Assembly (NCBI RefSeq): GCF_037975245.1
Contig: NC_092564.1
Coordinates: 19,999,484 to 20,063,483 of the forward strand
Direction: 5' to 3'
DNA from: Apostichopus japonicus
Taxonomy: Eukaryota > Echinodermata > Holothuroidea > Aspidochirotida > Stichopodidae
DNA length: 64,000 nt
A model generated the notes under the pieces. It had not been told where the DNA came from and ran no database searches. It worked only from the letters and a program-made list of their open reading frames with translations. The position numbers and the translations under genes are program-made. Position 1 is the first letter of the stretch. Every line of letters starts with the position of its first letter. Positions 42,201 to 55,146 of the stretch are shown here, one piece after another.

Positions 42201-45200
42201 TTCAACTAAAGCAGAACAGCTTAAGATTATCCAAGAGAGGGAACAATAATCGTTTTCTATCGGTCTTCCCTCCCCCTCCCTCCCCCCCCCCTCCCTTCCC
42301 CCTCCGAAAAATCTCCAAGTAGAGTGAGTTAGCATCCGTTTATACTAAATAAGGTTCAAGTTGATATAGTTCTTTGTGTATAAGATCCAATACTCCCACT
42401 ATTGGCATGACAGAAAATTTGACACTTCAAGGTGCCACGGTAAAAATACGGAAAATAATTAACATGCATTTAATACAAAAGAAAAAAAATTGTCGTGGCG
42501 TGTTTACAGCTTGATTGGGTCGGAGGACAGTCTTTGAAGACTGCTGATGAGAATAATCGGTGCATCCTCTCACCACGGTGACCTTTACACGTGGATAGTT
42601 TAGCCCCCATTAAGAAACAAGAGCAGCAACGCTGCAAAAGCTCAGCTAAGCTTCTATTGGAGAAATTTGTTTTTGATTAGCAATATTTCTGAGCAGTTTA
42701 TCCATTTGGGGGGGGGGGGGGGTAAAAATAAATGAGAAATAGGCGGGATAAGGGTGTCATTTCCTTTCCTCTTATCTCCTTTCTTCCTTGCCTTATACTC
42801 CTTCTTAGCAAGCATTGTTTGTTATAGTCTTAGAAAGTTGTATTCCTTCAAAGTGGAAACACTGTCACGAACTTATTTCATGCAATAGATCGTTGTACTT
42901 ATTACTGGGGATAAACTATGCCCCATTTAAAATATAAAAAAACAAGAACCAACAGTACTTGCACCTCGCACTTTTCGTTCATGCAATGATGAAACGAAAA
43001 CGTACAAAATGTATTCCTCTGGTAAATCTGCTAAAATGTTGTGGATATCACGTTTGAATTGTGCTGACCCAAAATTGCTCACGAAAATTGTACCCATACA
43101 ATAATAGAACGACCTGCAACTTTTTTTTTTACAATCGACGTACCACACAGCAACGTTACAGAGCAGAAATATATAGGTCATTCTCACATGTCATATTCCA
43201 CACATAAACTGTGGAAATTTCGAATTACAAATTTGCCAAGTAGTCCTTTTCCAGAGATTGACATCGAACAAGATAGGAAGCCTGAATAACAAGTAAATAT
43301 TTGACTTGATCAAGACTCCCACGTATGGAATAATTTCCCAAAATGACGGGAAAATTAAGATGGAAGAAATTTTGCTACTCACATCAAAACGCATACTAAT
43401 CATGAATACTAAAAAGTTGAGAAACAAATTTCAAGATCATTTCAAATGATCTGTGGCTTACATTTCATCATAACTGAAAACTCTAGAGAAGGCCATGCTT
43501 TGGGCCCTCACATGACGACTAAAATATTTGTCCTTAACAACTTGAGTTCACCACCATTCAAACGTTTATCCACAACATTTTAGCAAGTTTGGACAAACGC
43601 TCTATAGGAGAGGTAGAGTTTTTCAGTAAATGACCTCTCGTGACCTGAAATAACCTTCAAATATATAAAATATATAATAGTCAAATTGAATGAAACAATG
43701 ACGAAAGGGCAGTCAATCAAACACGGTAGCAAACAGTGACAGAATCGGACGATCGCTATAACTCAACTGAAAGCTTTCGGCTGAGCTAAAAAGGCAATGC
43801 GCGCACTGTACGGACTTACAGGACCGAGAGCAGGAACGAAACAACGAGGCCCGCGTGGCCAGGATTTATGAGTTGGAGTGGCACCAACAATATCAGGAAA
43901 GGGACAATACTTATGTCCTTTAACTTGTGGAGGTTTTGTACATGATGGTAGCATAGACTGGAGGAAGGGGACACATTAGCCCGTACAGAGGGGCAAGGGT
44001 CCATCTGTGCGGAGGCTTGGCTATATATACGGCATAGAAACAACCAACGAGGAGGAAGATTATATGCGTATAAATTGTTATTGAAAATCCTTGACAAATC
44101 TGAAGTGTGTTGTAAACATGCTATTTGTGACCATTAAGAGTCTTGCGTGTTCCTATTGAGTTTTGCGTTGCATCCGAGGAACTGACCTATTGGTCTTTGC
44201 CTTAGACTAAGTGGTCCAGCCATTTTGATTGATGATCCTTAGATTTTGAAATGGGCATTGTTTAATATACAACATGGACAAATAGCATTGCTTGGTAACG
44301 ATCTAAAAAAACAAATTCAAAGTCAATGAGTTTGTGCAGGCTAAAGTTATCCTTTAACGTTTCATAGTAATGTTGGATTCCATTTTTTCGTCAATGACTC
44401 CGCTGATCAGGTCACGGTCAACTCGGGGGGGGGGGGGGGGGATCTGGTGCGCCGCTTGGTCCGAGCATGAAGCTATCCTCCCAAGGGCCGAGGCATCTAA
44501 TAACTGATCCGTTGCCAAATAATGCCCCACTACGCCCCCCCCCCCCTTGGATCCCCTCCTCGTTGATATAACTAACACATTTATATATTGATAAAAACAT
44601 ATATGACCGCTCATTCTTATCAAATTATACACAATTTAGTCCTATACTGATAACTTTGTGTTCCACAGACATTGAAATTTACCTTTGCAATTACTGCCTT
44701 TAATTGCTTAGTCTTTGTCCGATTTTAGTGGACTTACACCACATATGATGTTTTCGGCTGTACTGTCTTCCATTAAAATACTTCCAGAGAAAATTAAATG
44801 TTGACTAACGAAAGAACATCATTATCTAACTAATCATCTAATTATCGTGGTGAAATTTGCATGCAATACCTAACTTAACGTATACGTATACGAATTGCAT
44901 GCGAGCTTCCGAAGGATGCTCAGAATACATTCCTCAGCAGCTCTTCCTACGACAAAAATACATTTTCACCCGGAATTTCCTTTTAATTCTGCAGGGGAAT
45001 AATATACCATGAGGTAATTATTCTATACCCAAAATCAACGAGAATGTATAGTATAGCTTTACGACAATATTGCAGAAATTTCGAATATTTTGACTGCGTT
45101 GTTTACAAACCCTTGGCGACATGCTTCATTGACAGAAGTTTATTTGTACGTGACTCACCTCATGCATAAAATAGTGGCCGTGGTTGGAATTACAAAGTAA

Positions 45201-47260
45201 ATTCATATAAAACACTTGCGTGAATAAATAATAAATTTCATAGTGAGATGTCGAGATTTCGTTGTAGATTATCAGATTGATTTTATTTTATTACAAGATG
45301 TTATATAGAAACTACATGTAGCGCATAAGTTTTAATTAGAAATTTGGTATAAATTTCAGATAAATTGTATATAGGATTGGTTAAATAACGTATGCGTTTT
45401 AGGCGTTTTCTGTAAGTATGGTATGAGAATTGCAACACATTATAGGTGTTGGAAGCATCTTTGTAATTCAAAGAAAATTAGAAATAATTCTTCAACAATT
45501 TTTGTTTAAATAACTAAGGAATATATTGATTGTTCATTTTGCTTTAAATAAAGCTACTAAACTTCATTAACTCACCTATATATATTTTCCGTTTTCTATG
45601 AAACCTAAAAAAAAACTTTGCAAAACAGAAAAAACACAAAAAAGTTCAGGTTGTGACTTGGGGGAGGTGGGATGTTTGATGTTGTTGAAATTTATTATGT
45701 GATCGGTATAAATAATAGAACTATATCGACGACCATTTTGTTCGACCGTATACGCACAATATATACTCTTTACGTGATCTCAGCAGTTCACGGTGGACAA
45801 ATTACATCGATACTGTAATATTAAAACGCTTAAAGGCAGACTAAAAGGTCACAGATATTGCAAAGCGCCATCTATAAATCTATATCAAGATCTAATTATA
45901 TATATTACCGGCTGCATTTCCATATCAATGAACTCATTTATTTGTTTGGAAAAATGGTTTTGCTTTTGACACTGCGGAATGTTTTCTTTCTCGTTTCACT
46001 TGCAGCTATAGTTTAAATACAGTCAATTTTTTGCTTATCTAAAAGGCAGTCCGTTTTCTTCATATATTGTGAACGAAAGTTGTAGTGCATATGTTTTCCA
46101 CATAGCTTTACTATATTCAGTGAGTTTTCTATATGAAAGAATAGTTATACACAATACGAAACGTACAAAAAAAATCACATGAGCTTGAAACAGTTTACTT
46201 CTTCCGTCAGGAAACCTAATTCCAAAGGTTTACATGTTTGGCGATCCATGCAGACGAAAATAATTCTATGAAAACATTTAAAAGTCAGTGAATGATCAGA
46301 AGCAAGAGCACGTTATATATTTACACTTAAAGAACATTCTAATCCGGGTATATATAACACCTACGCGCGTTGGTTTACTGCCATTCTACGCTATGCGGAC
46401 TCCCCTGGGTACCTCACGGTATGTGATTTCAGCACTTAAATTAAATTCTATTTCATTGATTTTGTTATCATCTATCACCCATAGCACTTCATTGTTAAAA
46501 GAATCGTTTTTCAGTACATGTTGTATATACCCATGATAATTTTTCTTCCTGATTTTTGTGAGGTTATAGTGGCAGAATAATATATTCACCCCATTAACGT
46601 AAGTAGGTTATAGCAAGTTTACGTCATTTGGTAAAAGACTATTTTTTTATATTTCTATGGTCATATCTAAGTTTGAAGGGTTTAAAGTTGTCGAAAGAAC
46701 TTTATCTTTGAGATTGTACTCATCTTCAAAGACCACTCTGTCACTTAGGATGATTTAAACAAAGGACGTTAACTGAACCATGCCCGAGAGATTACAGTGC
46801 AATCTCCTAAATCGATAGTATTTTGAGCACTCATCTTCCACTTTTGTATATAAAACCTTTGGGAGGAAAGAAACTGTAAGGTATAAATAAGGACAAATAT
46901 AAATACCATTTCCGACATCCTCCTCTCGATTGCCCCTCCCTCTCTTCCTTTGCACATAGACACACACACACACACACACAAAACCCGGAATGTACAGTCC
47001 ATATATGGGTAGGTTTACACATTTAGATTGCATCGTACTTAATAATTTAGATATCATATTGGTGACGTGCACATAATTTCAAAGGTGGGAAGGGGGGGGA
47101 GTAGGGATTCAAAATATCCCCCGACTGATGAAGGTATGGGGCTGTACTTTGTGGAGTTCCAGGGGCGAATGAAGGATTTTATAAAGGAGGGCGGGGGGGG
47201 GGGAGGGGTTATACTAGTGTCATTGTAGCTGGTTTCTATCTAGGGGGTTAGGAGTGTGGG
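39243..47260. other. 8-kb gene-poor spacer
   Basis: AT-rich, with C/G homopolymer tracts (39809, 40187, 42270-42300, 42710, 44427, 44535). It also has (ATT)n-type simple repeats (40570-40635), the dispersed repeat copy near 44.2 kb and a (CA)n at 46960-46981. ORFs such as 41823-42188 plus and 41747-42052 minus show no motif I recognise. Confidence 0.6.
46960..46981. repeat. (CA)n microsatellite
   Basis: About eleven perfect CA units, preceded by a pyrimidine-rich patch. Confidence 0.95.
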
Positions 47261-47267
47261 CGTCAAA

Positions 47268-48190
47268 TGGTGCATTCTGAGAAATAAATTTAGGTCCATA
47301 CAAGTAGCATTAAACGAAAGATTGTGCTATAATAATAATAATAATAAACTCCAAAATCGCCCGACCAATTTAGGTACGGACATGAATCTTATATTATTGG
47401 CACTTTTCACGACGGTTAAACTCTACCAACGGCATGCGTAAGAAAATGAATTCAAAAACAAGGCGTAGGCCTAGACTATAGGCTCAAGCTAGGAATACTG
47501 AGCTAACTTCACAGACAGACAAGCAGCTTCAAACAGAGTGTAAAATATCACTAACCAACCGCGTACATTCTGTTTATGTCTTCAAATGTCGTCCTCTTCT
47601 TTCTCTGCAACCATACCATTGGAGACGTTCGAACAGTTAAGACGAAGTACGATGGCAAGATATATCCAACGTGTAGACTACACTGCATGCAATGTAGAGA
47701 ACTGCCCAGTACGTGTTGTTATGGACGCCTATAAAATGACAACAAACATTTCCATTGAAAAACCACTGCACTGTGTATGACGGTATAGTAAACACTCGAT
47801 TATAGATCTACGCGCACGCACGCACGCACGCATGCATGCAAGGAGGTATTATGTACATACAACGTTCATACAGTTATTACAGATATACTGTGAGCGATCT
47901 TGTATCACCGTATCTATGCGCGCACGGGGAGGACAAAGGTCAGACTATTACGCGATAGCTATACTAAGCCTACGCTTAATTGTGTAAAGCAGAAGACTGT
48001 GTTGGTTGCGCCATGCCGCGTCGGTCAAATAGCAATTTACGTGTGTGAATAATCACAATGCAAAAAATAAACCCGTCTAAACATTAGTAGCTGAATGTGC
48101 TTATGGCAGCTTATTTATGCCACTTTCCTCAACGGGGATTAAATATTCAAGTTGGAAAACACCTAACTGTCTTTACTTATGAACCAGGAA
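47268..48190. repeat. Segmental duplication, copy 1
   Basis: Matches 50924-51610 in order through most of its length, for example 'aagcagcttcaaacagagtg', 'gtatgacggtatagtaaaca', 'gggaggacaaaggtcagact' and 'gcagcttatttatgccactt'. It also carries the 'cattggagacgttc-aaca-ttaagacgaag' block (47620-47650) that copy 2 lacks but 51700-51730 has. It includes a (CGCA)n patch at 47812-47832. Confidence 0.92.
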
Positions 48191-50261
48191 TATAAACAAA
48201 ACGAAAAATAAATCAAACATTGAAGAAAACAATTGAAGCATCGGAATAAACATAAATAAAACGACAGTTCGGAGTTAAAAATCAAATGAAAGAGAATCAC
48301 CACAAACTAAACAGAAAACCGACGAAAAGTTAAACAAAGCAAGAAAAATATGCAATTTCCACGATGACAATAGTCAAGAAAGCCAGATTTCCAAATGAGG
48401 AGTGAGTGGGGGGGGGGGGTCGGGGGTGGTTGGGTGTGGAGATGTTATTACAGGAGATCCAGTAGGAGACTTTGTCTCGCCTTTATAGGATAAACAGAAC
48501 AGGCGTTTGCGTCAAATTAGCCTAAGTTTTCAAGACTCAGTTGTGCGCTGATAGCAAATGGTGCATATCGCATTACAGCTTATTCAATAGTATAAGAAAT
48601 TGTTTTACAAGACGGGAAAATTGACTACAAAACGAAATGAAGAGATGTATGTAGCAGTTTAAATTTTTGTGTTCTACGCAGTAACTCAGTAATGTAACTA
48701 TTTTATTAAGTTTAAACATGTTACCGAAGTGCTCATGTTAAACAGATTGAGGCTTGAATAATCTCTGTAATTTCAGAACGAGAGGGTAGTGTATTTTAAT
48801 CACGGTTTCTTTGGACACTGTTAGTATGATTTAGACCCAAGAACCCACAGGCAGGAGTCGTGGCCTCGTTGGTTGGTAGCACCGCACGTCGGTGTTTACT
48901 GGAGGTCGTGTGGAACGCGTCGATCGGATGCAATGCACGATCATGCAATGTTTACCGTATAATGGCATTGCCAAGGTGGATTTTTTATACAGGCCTAGGA
49001 TTACAATTCTATTCCTCCCGTAGTCCGCAAAGCATCCCGGAGAGTACGTTGAGAGTCCGTCCTTCGGCGGGCCAGAAGTGGGCTAGCTGTCTTGCAAAGG
49101 AGGGCGCATGTCTATTAGACTGGGTTGATGTTCAACATTCAGTGAGACCATGGCCTCAATGAGGCGTTTATATTCTCTTGTTAACTTTGGTTTTGTTTTC
49201 AAATTGTTATTTGCACTGCCTTCTTCATCATCATGTATGCCTAGGTTCGAGTCCCTTGTTTTCTTTTTCTTTTCTAATTCATTTTTCTCGCTAAGTAATC
49301 AATTTTTACTTCATGCATATTAAAATTATTCTCACGTCCGACGGGGTTCGACTCTCCGACGAAGCATTTGTTTTGAAGATTCTTCTTCTTTTATGGTGTT
49401 CACGGTTAAAGGGTGTGAAGACTCGCTCAAAAAGAAACGTGTAATGCCGGTAATCTGACCCAGTTTCGAATGAGGTGTAACAGAAGTGTTAGACACCACC
49501 ATCGATCCCAGAAAATACACACACAACTTGTTACCGTCGGTAATTATACACTATACAGTCAGTACATACAGCTGCGGTCAATATACCCACAGCACAGTGT
49601 ACAAACGATACAGCGATGGACATATCAGGTCTAGCTAAGGATAACAAGGTATCACGTTTCATTACTGTCTGCATTTTGTAGCAACAAGAGAAAAACTTCA
49701 CTTGCAAGCAACGGAAAGTTAACTTTCTAAAGATGGCGGCACGCGCTGTTTGGGGCGAGTCTTCAATGCCTTTAAATATAGACCTATGTGTGTCTATGCA
49801 GGTTGGGTTTTTTTTTCAATTCTGGCACGCTTTGCAGTCTATGTTTATCGGGATTGTTCTGTCATTATTAAGCTTATTAAGTATCACTAAATGTGGAAAC
49901 AGCTTTGCACCTGTTAGAACTACTTCATATTTCCTACGTGCTGATAGTACGTGAGGCAGGCGTTTGAAAGACAGTGCGATACAAAAGATCGTACATACCG
50001 TCATGAACAATGACAAGAGCATGTATGGGAATCTGATTGAAAGGCTGATTGAAATAGCTGCACGATCCAGGTGTTACTTTATACCATTGTATATACAACG
50101 AAAGGGGGAAACTATGTTTAGTCACCCCACCCTTAGCTCCTTTCCCTACGTGCCACTCTTTTGACTCATGAAAAGTTGGCATTGAGTGCATTCGCTTGCC
50201 CATGCATGGCATTAAAAAAAATCGAAAGATGCGATAATAATGACAAATTGACACCAGACAA

Positions 50262-50770
50262 AGTAGACTAGTGTCGATACCAGCCGTTACTCATATAGCT
50301 AGTACAGTAACTACTGCTGTCACCTGTAACACGCGTGTTACTGTGTTACGAACACAAATCAGTAATTACTAATGTACGGTTGTGGGACATGAACAGAAAG
50401 AACATGTGTTACAGGGGGCACCGGTGGTTATACTGTACTAGCTATATGTGTTTGAATGAAGGAGCTACGGTACCGTTTGATTCCAGTTCGCACCTCTCTT
50501 TGAATAAGTTCCAATTCGTCATGCCAAGGACGAAGAAAGGCCATGTTCGGGTATATCCTTATGCCTATACTTATAGCATAAAACGACTAGAGACGACTTC
50601 ATTTTAGAATCGCGTATTAAAGAACTCTCACTCAATGGTTGGTACATCATGTCCCACAATCGTGCATCAGTAATTACTACTTTGTGTTCGTAACACGGTA
50701 ACATGTTTTACAGGACATGAACAGTATAGTTAGCCTCCATGAGTATCGGGCGTCGATACAGCAGATATCC
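50262..50770. mobile_element. Foldback element with ~130-bp inverted arms
   Basis: Arms at about 50266-50420 and 50640-50765 are inverted copies: 'tgttacgaacacaaatcagt' and 'aattactaatgtacgg' on the left match the reverse of 'cgtgcatcagtaattact' and 'ctttgtgttcgtaacac' on the right. As a result both strands encode look-alike peptides (CYEHKSVITNVRLWDM / CYEHKVVITDARLWDM). No transposase. Confidence 0.82.
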
Positions 50771-50923
50771 TCGAGAAAGAATAAAACTGTAGCGTGAACG
50801 GGGATTCGATTATGACACAATTAGAACTACATTTGTACTAGCAAACTCTACTCATATTCGAATAAATATATCTAATTTCAACACGTTTCTAGCCTACCAT
50901 GTAACTGCATACTTCTATATTTG

Positions 50924-51610
50924 TCGCGACGGTTAACCTCTAATCACGCCATGCATGAGAATATTAATTCAAAAGCAATGCACTGGGCCTAGACTATCAT
51001 GAGACGCATGCAGGCTAGGAATAGGCTCAGACAAGCAGCTTCAAACAGAGTGTAAAATATCACTAACCAGCCATGAACATTCTGTTCATATGTCTTCAAA
51101 TGTCGTCCCCTTCTTCTCTGCATGCACGTGTTGATATGGACGCCTGTAAGATGACAACAAACATTTTCCATTGAAAAACTACTGTGTATGACGGTATAGT
51201 AAACACTCGATTTTAGATCTACGCGCACGCACGCACGCATGCAAGGAGGTATTATGTACATACAACATGCATACTGTTATTGCAGATATTGCTGTGAGCG
51301 CTCTGATATCACCGTATGTATGCGCGCACGGGGAGGACAAAGGTCAGACTATTACGCGTACGCGTACGCGATAGCTTTAAGACTATACTTAATCGTGTAA
51401 AGCAGAAGACTGTTTTGGTTGCGCCATGAAGCGTCGGTCAAATAGCAATTTACGTGTGTGAATAATCACAATGCAAAGAATAAACCTCTCTAAACATTAG
51501 TAGCTGAAATATGCTAATGGCAGCTTATTTATGCCACTTTCCTCAACGGAGATTAAATAGTCAAGTTGGAAAACACCCAACTGTCTTCACTTATGGACCA
51601 GGAATATAAA
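50924..51610. repeat. Segmental duplication, copy 2
   Basis: Counterpart of 47404-48190 at high identity, but missing about 90 bp around 47610-47700. It is followed at once by a partial third copy (51611-51960). Confidence 0.92.
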
Positions 51611-51960
51611 CAACTTAAGTGTGTAAAATATCACGAACCAGCCATGGACATTCTGTTTATGATTTCAAATGTCGTCTTTATCTTCTCTGCAACCATATCA
51701 TTGGAGACGTTCCAACAATTAAGACGAAGAACGATGGCAAGATCTACCGGTATTCAGTATTTTACAAAGGAAGGGGTGGTGTTGTTGGCCATTGCAGCCA
51801 TCTTTCTTGTATGGGGTCTTTTCAGAGAAAATATATCATAAGAAGTCAAATGGTCCATTCTGAGTTATATTGAGACTGTAACGTTGGTTTCTTTTTGGTA
51901 GCTCTAAACGGAAGGTTGTTCTAATTGATAACAATAATAAATTCGAAATTAAGGTAGGAG
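51611..51960. repeat. Partial third copy of the 47.3-kb duplication, reordered
   Basis: 'gtgtaaaatatcac', then 'cattctgtttatg' and 'cattggagacgttccaacaa' match 47540-47650. Then 'gtcaaatggtccattctgag' (51847) matches 'gtcaaatggtgcattctgag' (47263), which in copy 1 lies on the other side. So the order is permuted. Confidence 0.85.
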
Positions 51961-51984
51961 CCTGACAATTTATGGGAGGGCCAT

Positions 51985-51989
51985 ATATT

Positions 51990-52028
<39 letters not shown>

Positions 52029-52035
52029 ATATGCA
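51985..52035. repeat. (TA)n microsatellite
   Basis: Near-perfect alternating TA with a few 'tt' interruptions. Confidence 0.95.
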
Positions 52036-52823
52036 TATGTATTTTTGTTTTATTCTTTTGAGAATAAAATGTCATTTTCCAATACGGAAGGGTATATACT
52101 TCGTTCATTGCAGCCTTAGATTTATTAAAGTTATCCCTACAGCGTATAGCATTGACATAGGAATGTTTTACATAAACTGACATCGCCTTTGGTCTTAATT
52201 GAGCAAAAATGCGAGATAGTGTTTATTTATTCGACGCACTCAGATGGAAGATGCCTTTAAAGGTATTTTCAATTTCACATACAACTCAGGAAAAAAAATT
52301 CCTCACTTCACCAACATTAATGGCTTGTTCTTTTCTTTTGTAATTTATCATGTCTTGACCATCAACTGGACAATCTTCTCTGTCATACCGTTCTCAAGTT
52401 GACTATAGCCTTACGTCAATATGATGCTCTTGAACTCAACGGAAGAGACAAGATGTTTTTAGCTGCAAGCGATGTTCGTACGAAATGCGTATTTTACCCT
52501 TTGATTGCGCCTCCAAGTTTGTAAACATATATTGATACGCAAGACTATAACATTGTCTATTGTCATTAAGAGATGTAAAACGAAACGTTAGCATATTTAA
52601 AATAGTACAGGACATTCAATATCTTAACATTTCTTTAACAATCATTTAAATCGTTAGGTTAATGACATTCTTTTTAGTTTTGTTAGGAATTTATCATTAT
52701 TCCATTTCTTTTCCAACTTTTCGTTTTTTTACCGTCATTTTCTTTCATTTGCATATGTATATATTTTTTTACTTTCTTTTGTATATTTTTTCTTAAGTTG
52801 ATCAGTTGTATTATTACTATTAA

Positions 52824-52925
52824 CAATTCATGTACTAATCTATTAACAATTAATATATAAATCTATTAACAATTAATGTTTTAATCTATTAACAAGTAAT
52901 GTATTATATATATTAACAATTGTTA
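52824..52925. repeat. AT-rich tandem repeat of about 22 bp, five units
   Basis: The unit is 'ctattaacaattaatgt' plus 'ttaat', repeated with drift ('attcatgtactaat', 'aagtaatgtatta'). Confidence 0.8.
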
Positions 52926-54642
52926 ACATGTAGGGATGTTGAGATAAACAGGGACGGGGGTGTACATTTTGAAATGTTTTTTCTTCTTGGGGGGGGGGGG
53001 ATGGGATGGGGGAGGGGAACGGGCACACTGAACAAGATTTCTCCAACTTTGTCCTCTGTGAAAGCAAAGGCCAAAATAGTTATCAAGGCTTTTACAGAAA
53101 CAAAAACGGTCTGTAGATTGCATAGCCGATTATTATTAGTTTGTAAATCAAATCAATTTTAATCATATGGTTTGGGATAAGTTGTTACACTGTATATGTT
53201 TCTGAATGTGTTAATACACTAAAGGGAACTAGTGAAGAAATACTAGAAAAATGTCTTGGATTTTGCTTCGACTTCGGTCAGTATTTTGTAATAGAGGAAC
53301 CGTGGCCCAACTCCCATGTACGTGCATGGAAGTAAGGGGAAGGGGTCTTCCAGTCGTCAAAATGATACATTTTGCGGCATATTTGAGACATTAAATTAGT
53401 TCTATATATGGGATCTTAACGCATGGTTGTTCTAATACATATACTTTTTAACTAGTGTGTGAATTTGACAAGGAAGGGAGGGGGAGGGGTGTACACCCCA
53501 CACCTCCCCGATTTCATGCCTGTCAGTGGCTATATATGTCTATCTAGTTACTTTAAGCTCATAATTATTTTACCAAAACAACCAAGTTTTAACTCAGTAG
53601 CAGTTGTTAATTGGTCAAACAAAGACACTCTCATATGCATGCATTCACCAATAAGGACCTTAATGAACAACTAAGGATTTCTGTTCGATTTTTGGACACA
53701 GTGTTACTCGCAAGGAGACGCCATAGAAAGAGAGAGAAATTCAAAACAAATCCTGAATTGTCTTCCTTGTTGCAGGCATGAAGGGGGGGGGGGATTCAGA
53801 GCGGGCACATATCCCCTGGAGTCGGGGTCATGTAGGTGTCCCGTGAGAAGTGTGAGAGGCCCGTGAAAAAAATCTGATAAAGAAAAGTGTATTCTCATTT
53901 TCACAATATAGTTACGTATAAAGAAACATGAATGGTGCAAACTTGTTCTCGTGCATGCATGGAGGCCGCCCCCACTTGGCTTGCGACGCCTCTGGCCTAG
54001 TTGGTACATTAAACATGGCCTTTAATCAAGTGAGAAGAATGCATCCCGCTTTAGATTTTGGTATTGAAAATAATATCATTAAATCTGTTGTATATAAGTT
54101 GACGCAAATACACGCTTATATCAGGCAAACATTCCCGAAGTATTATTATATATCCGAATAATGTAATAGGCCTATTATATAATATTGTATAACCGAGGCT
54201 ATATGTCACATGGAGAGCCCTGCAGGGTCTTTGGATTTAGCATTTGCCTGACAAAATGACCGAGTAAATCTAGTCATTCGAAAGTGAACCATAACGAATT
54301 TCCCAGAAAAAAAAAGGACAAGCTATAGTGATAGCCTGCAAACTAATGGTTCACTTAATCCTGCTGGCGCGTTCAATGTCTTTAATGTCACTTTCGTTGA
54401 AGTTAAATAGCCTCATGAATGTTGGGAACCTTTTAAAAGTATGTTTGCATGTCTAACGTGAGACCTATTAATCATCGGATATCGAATACTCTTGTTTCCA
54501 TGGTGTTTAGAGAGAAAAAAAAACAATGAATTCAGGCTTTCATTTATCCCGATTTGATTGCAAAATTTTGCGACATACGTCATCCATTCTGACGCGTTTT
54601 CAGTAATGTTCATGTCCGTATATATATATATATATATATAGG

Positions 54643-55138
54643 TAGGGATGCACCGGATATCTGGTCCGGCCGGACTACCCGGCCGGATAATGAGCAATTA
54701 TCCGGTTCCGGTTCTGGCCGGATATTTTTCAAAATCCGGCCGGATCTTTTTCAAAATCTGGCCGGATCTTTTTCAAAATCAGGCCTGAATTATTCCGGTG
54801 TTGGTATTAACTTATTTAAATCAATGTAAACTATTTCCAAAAATTAATAAAAACATTCAAAGTAAGGAAAAATTAGGTTTAACATGTTTAATTTAATTTT
54901 CCACTTCAAGTCATATTTAATCTCATAAATGGGGTCTTAATTTCACCTGCTTTATAATATGCGTATACCTCACCTAAAATTTGCTCCTTGTTTCATACTT
55001 CTACTTCTTATTAATGATTTTCTTTTGTGTAATGAAAAAATCCGGTTCCGGCCGGATTTTATCCGGCCGGATTTCATGTATTATCCAGCAAAATCCGGTT
55101 CCGGCCGGATCCAAAAAGTTGGATCCGGTGCATCCCTA
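54643..55138. mobile_element. Non-autonomous hAT element (496 bp) with perfect 8-bp TSD
   Basis: The left end tagggatgcaccggat is the exact inverse of the right end atccggtgcatccctA. The target duplication tatatagg is perfect (54635-54642, 55139-55146). The subterminal regions hold many 'ccggccggat' words, likely transposase-binding repeats. The middle is AT-rich and has no transposase ORF. Terminal sequence and 8-bp TSD are hAT hallmarks. It inserted at the edge of a (TA)n tract. Confidence 0.96.
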
Positions 55139-55146
55139 TATATAGG

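Noticed and set aside
47159-47205. Left end of a hAT-like element ('caggggcgaatgaaggattt' followed by G tract)
   Set aside because: No matching right end or target duplication found nearby; could be a solo fragment.
48860-49254. Possible SINE: A-box-like 'tggcctcgttggttggtagc' and B-box-like 'ggttcgagtccc'
   Set aside because: The two boxes are about 380 bp apart, far beyond tRNA spacing; perhaps two unrelated fragments.
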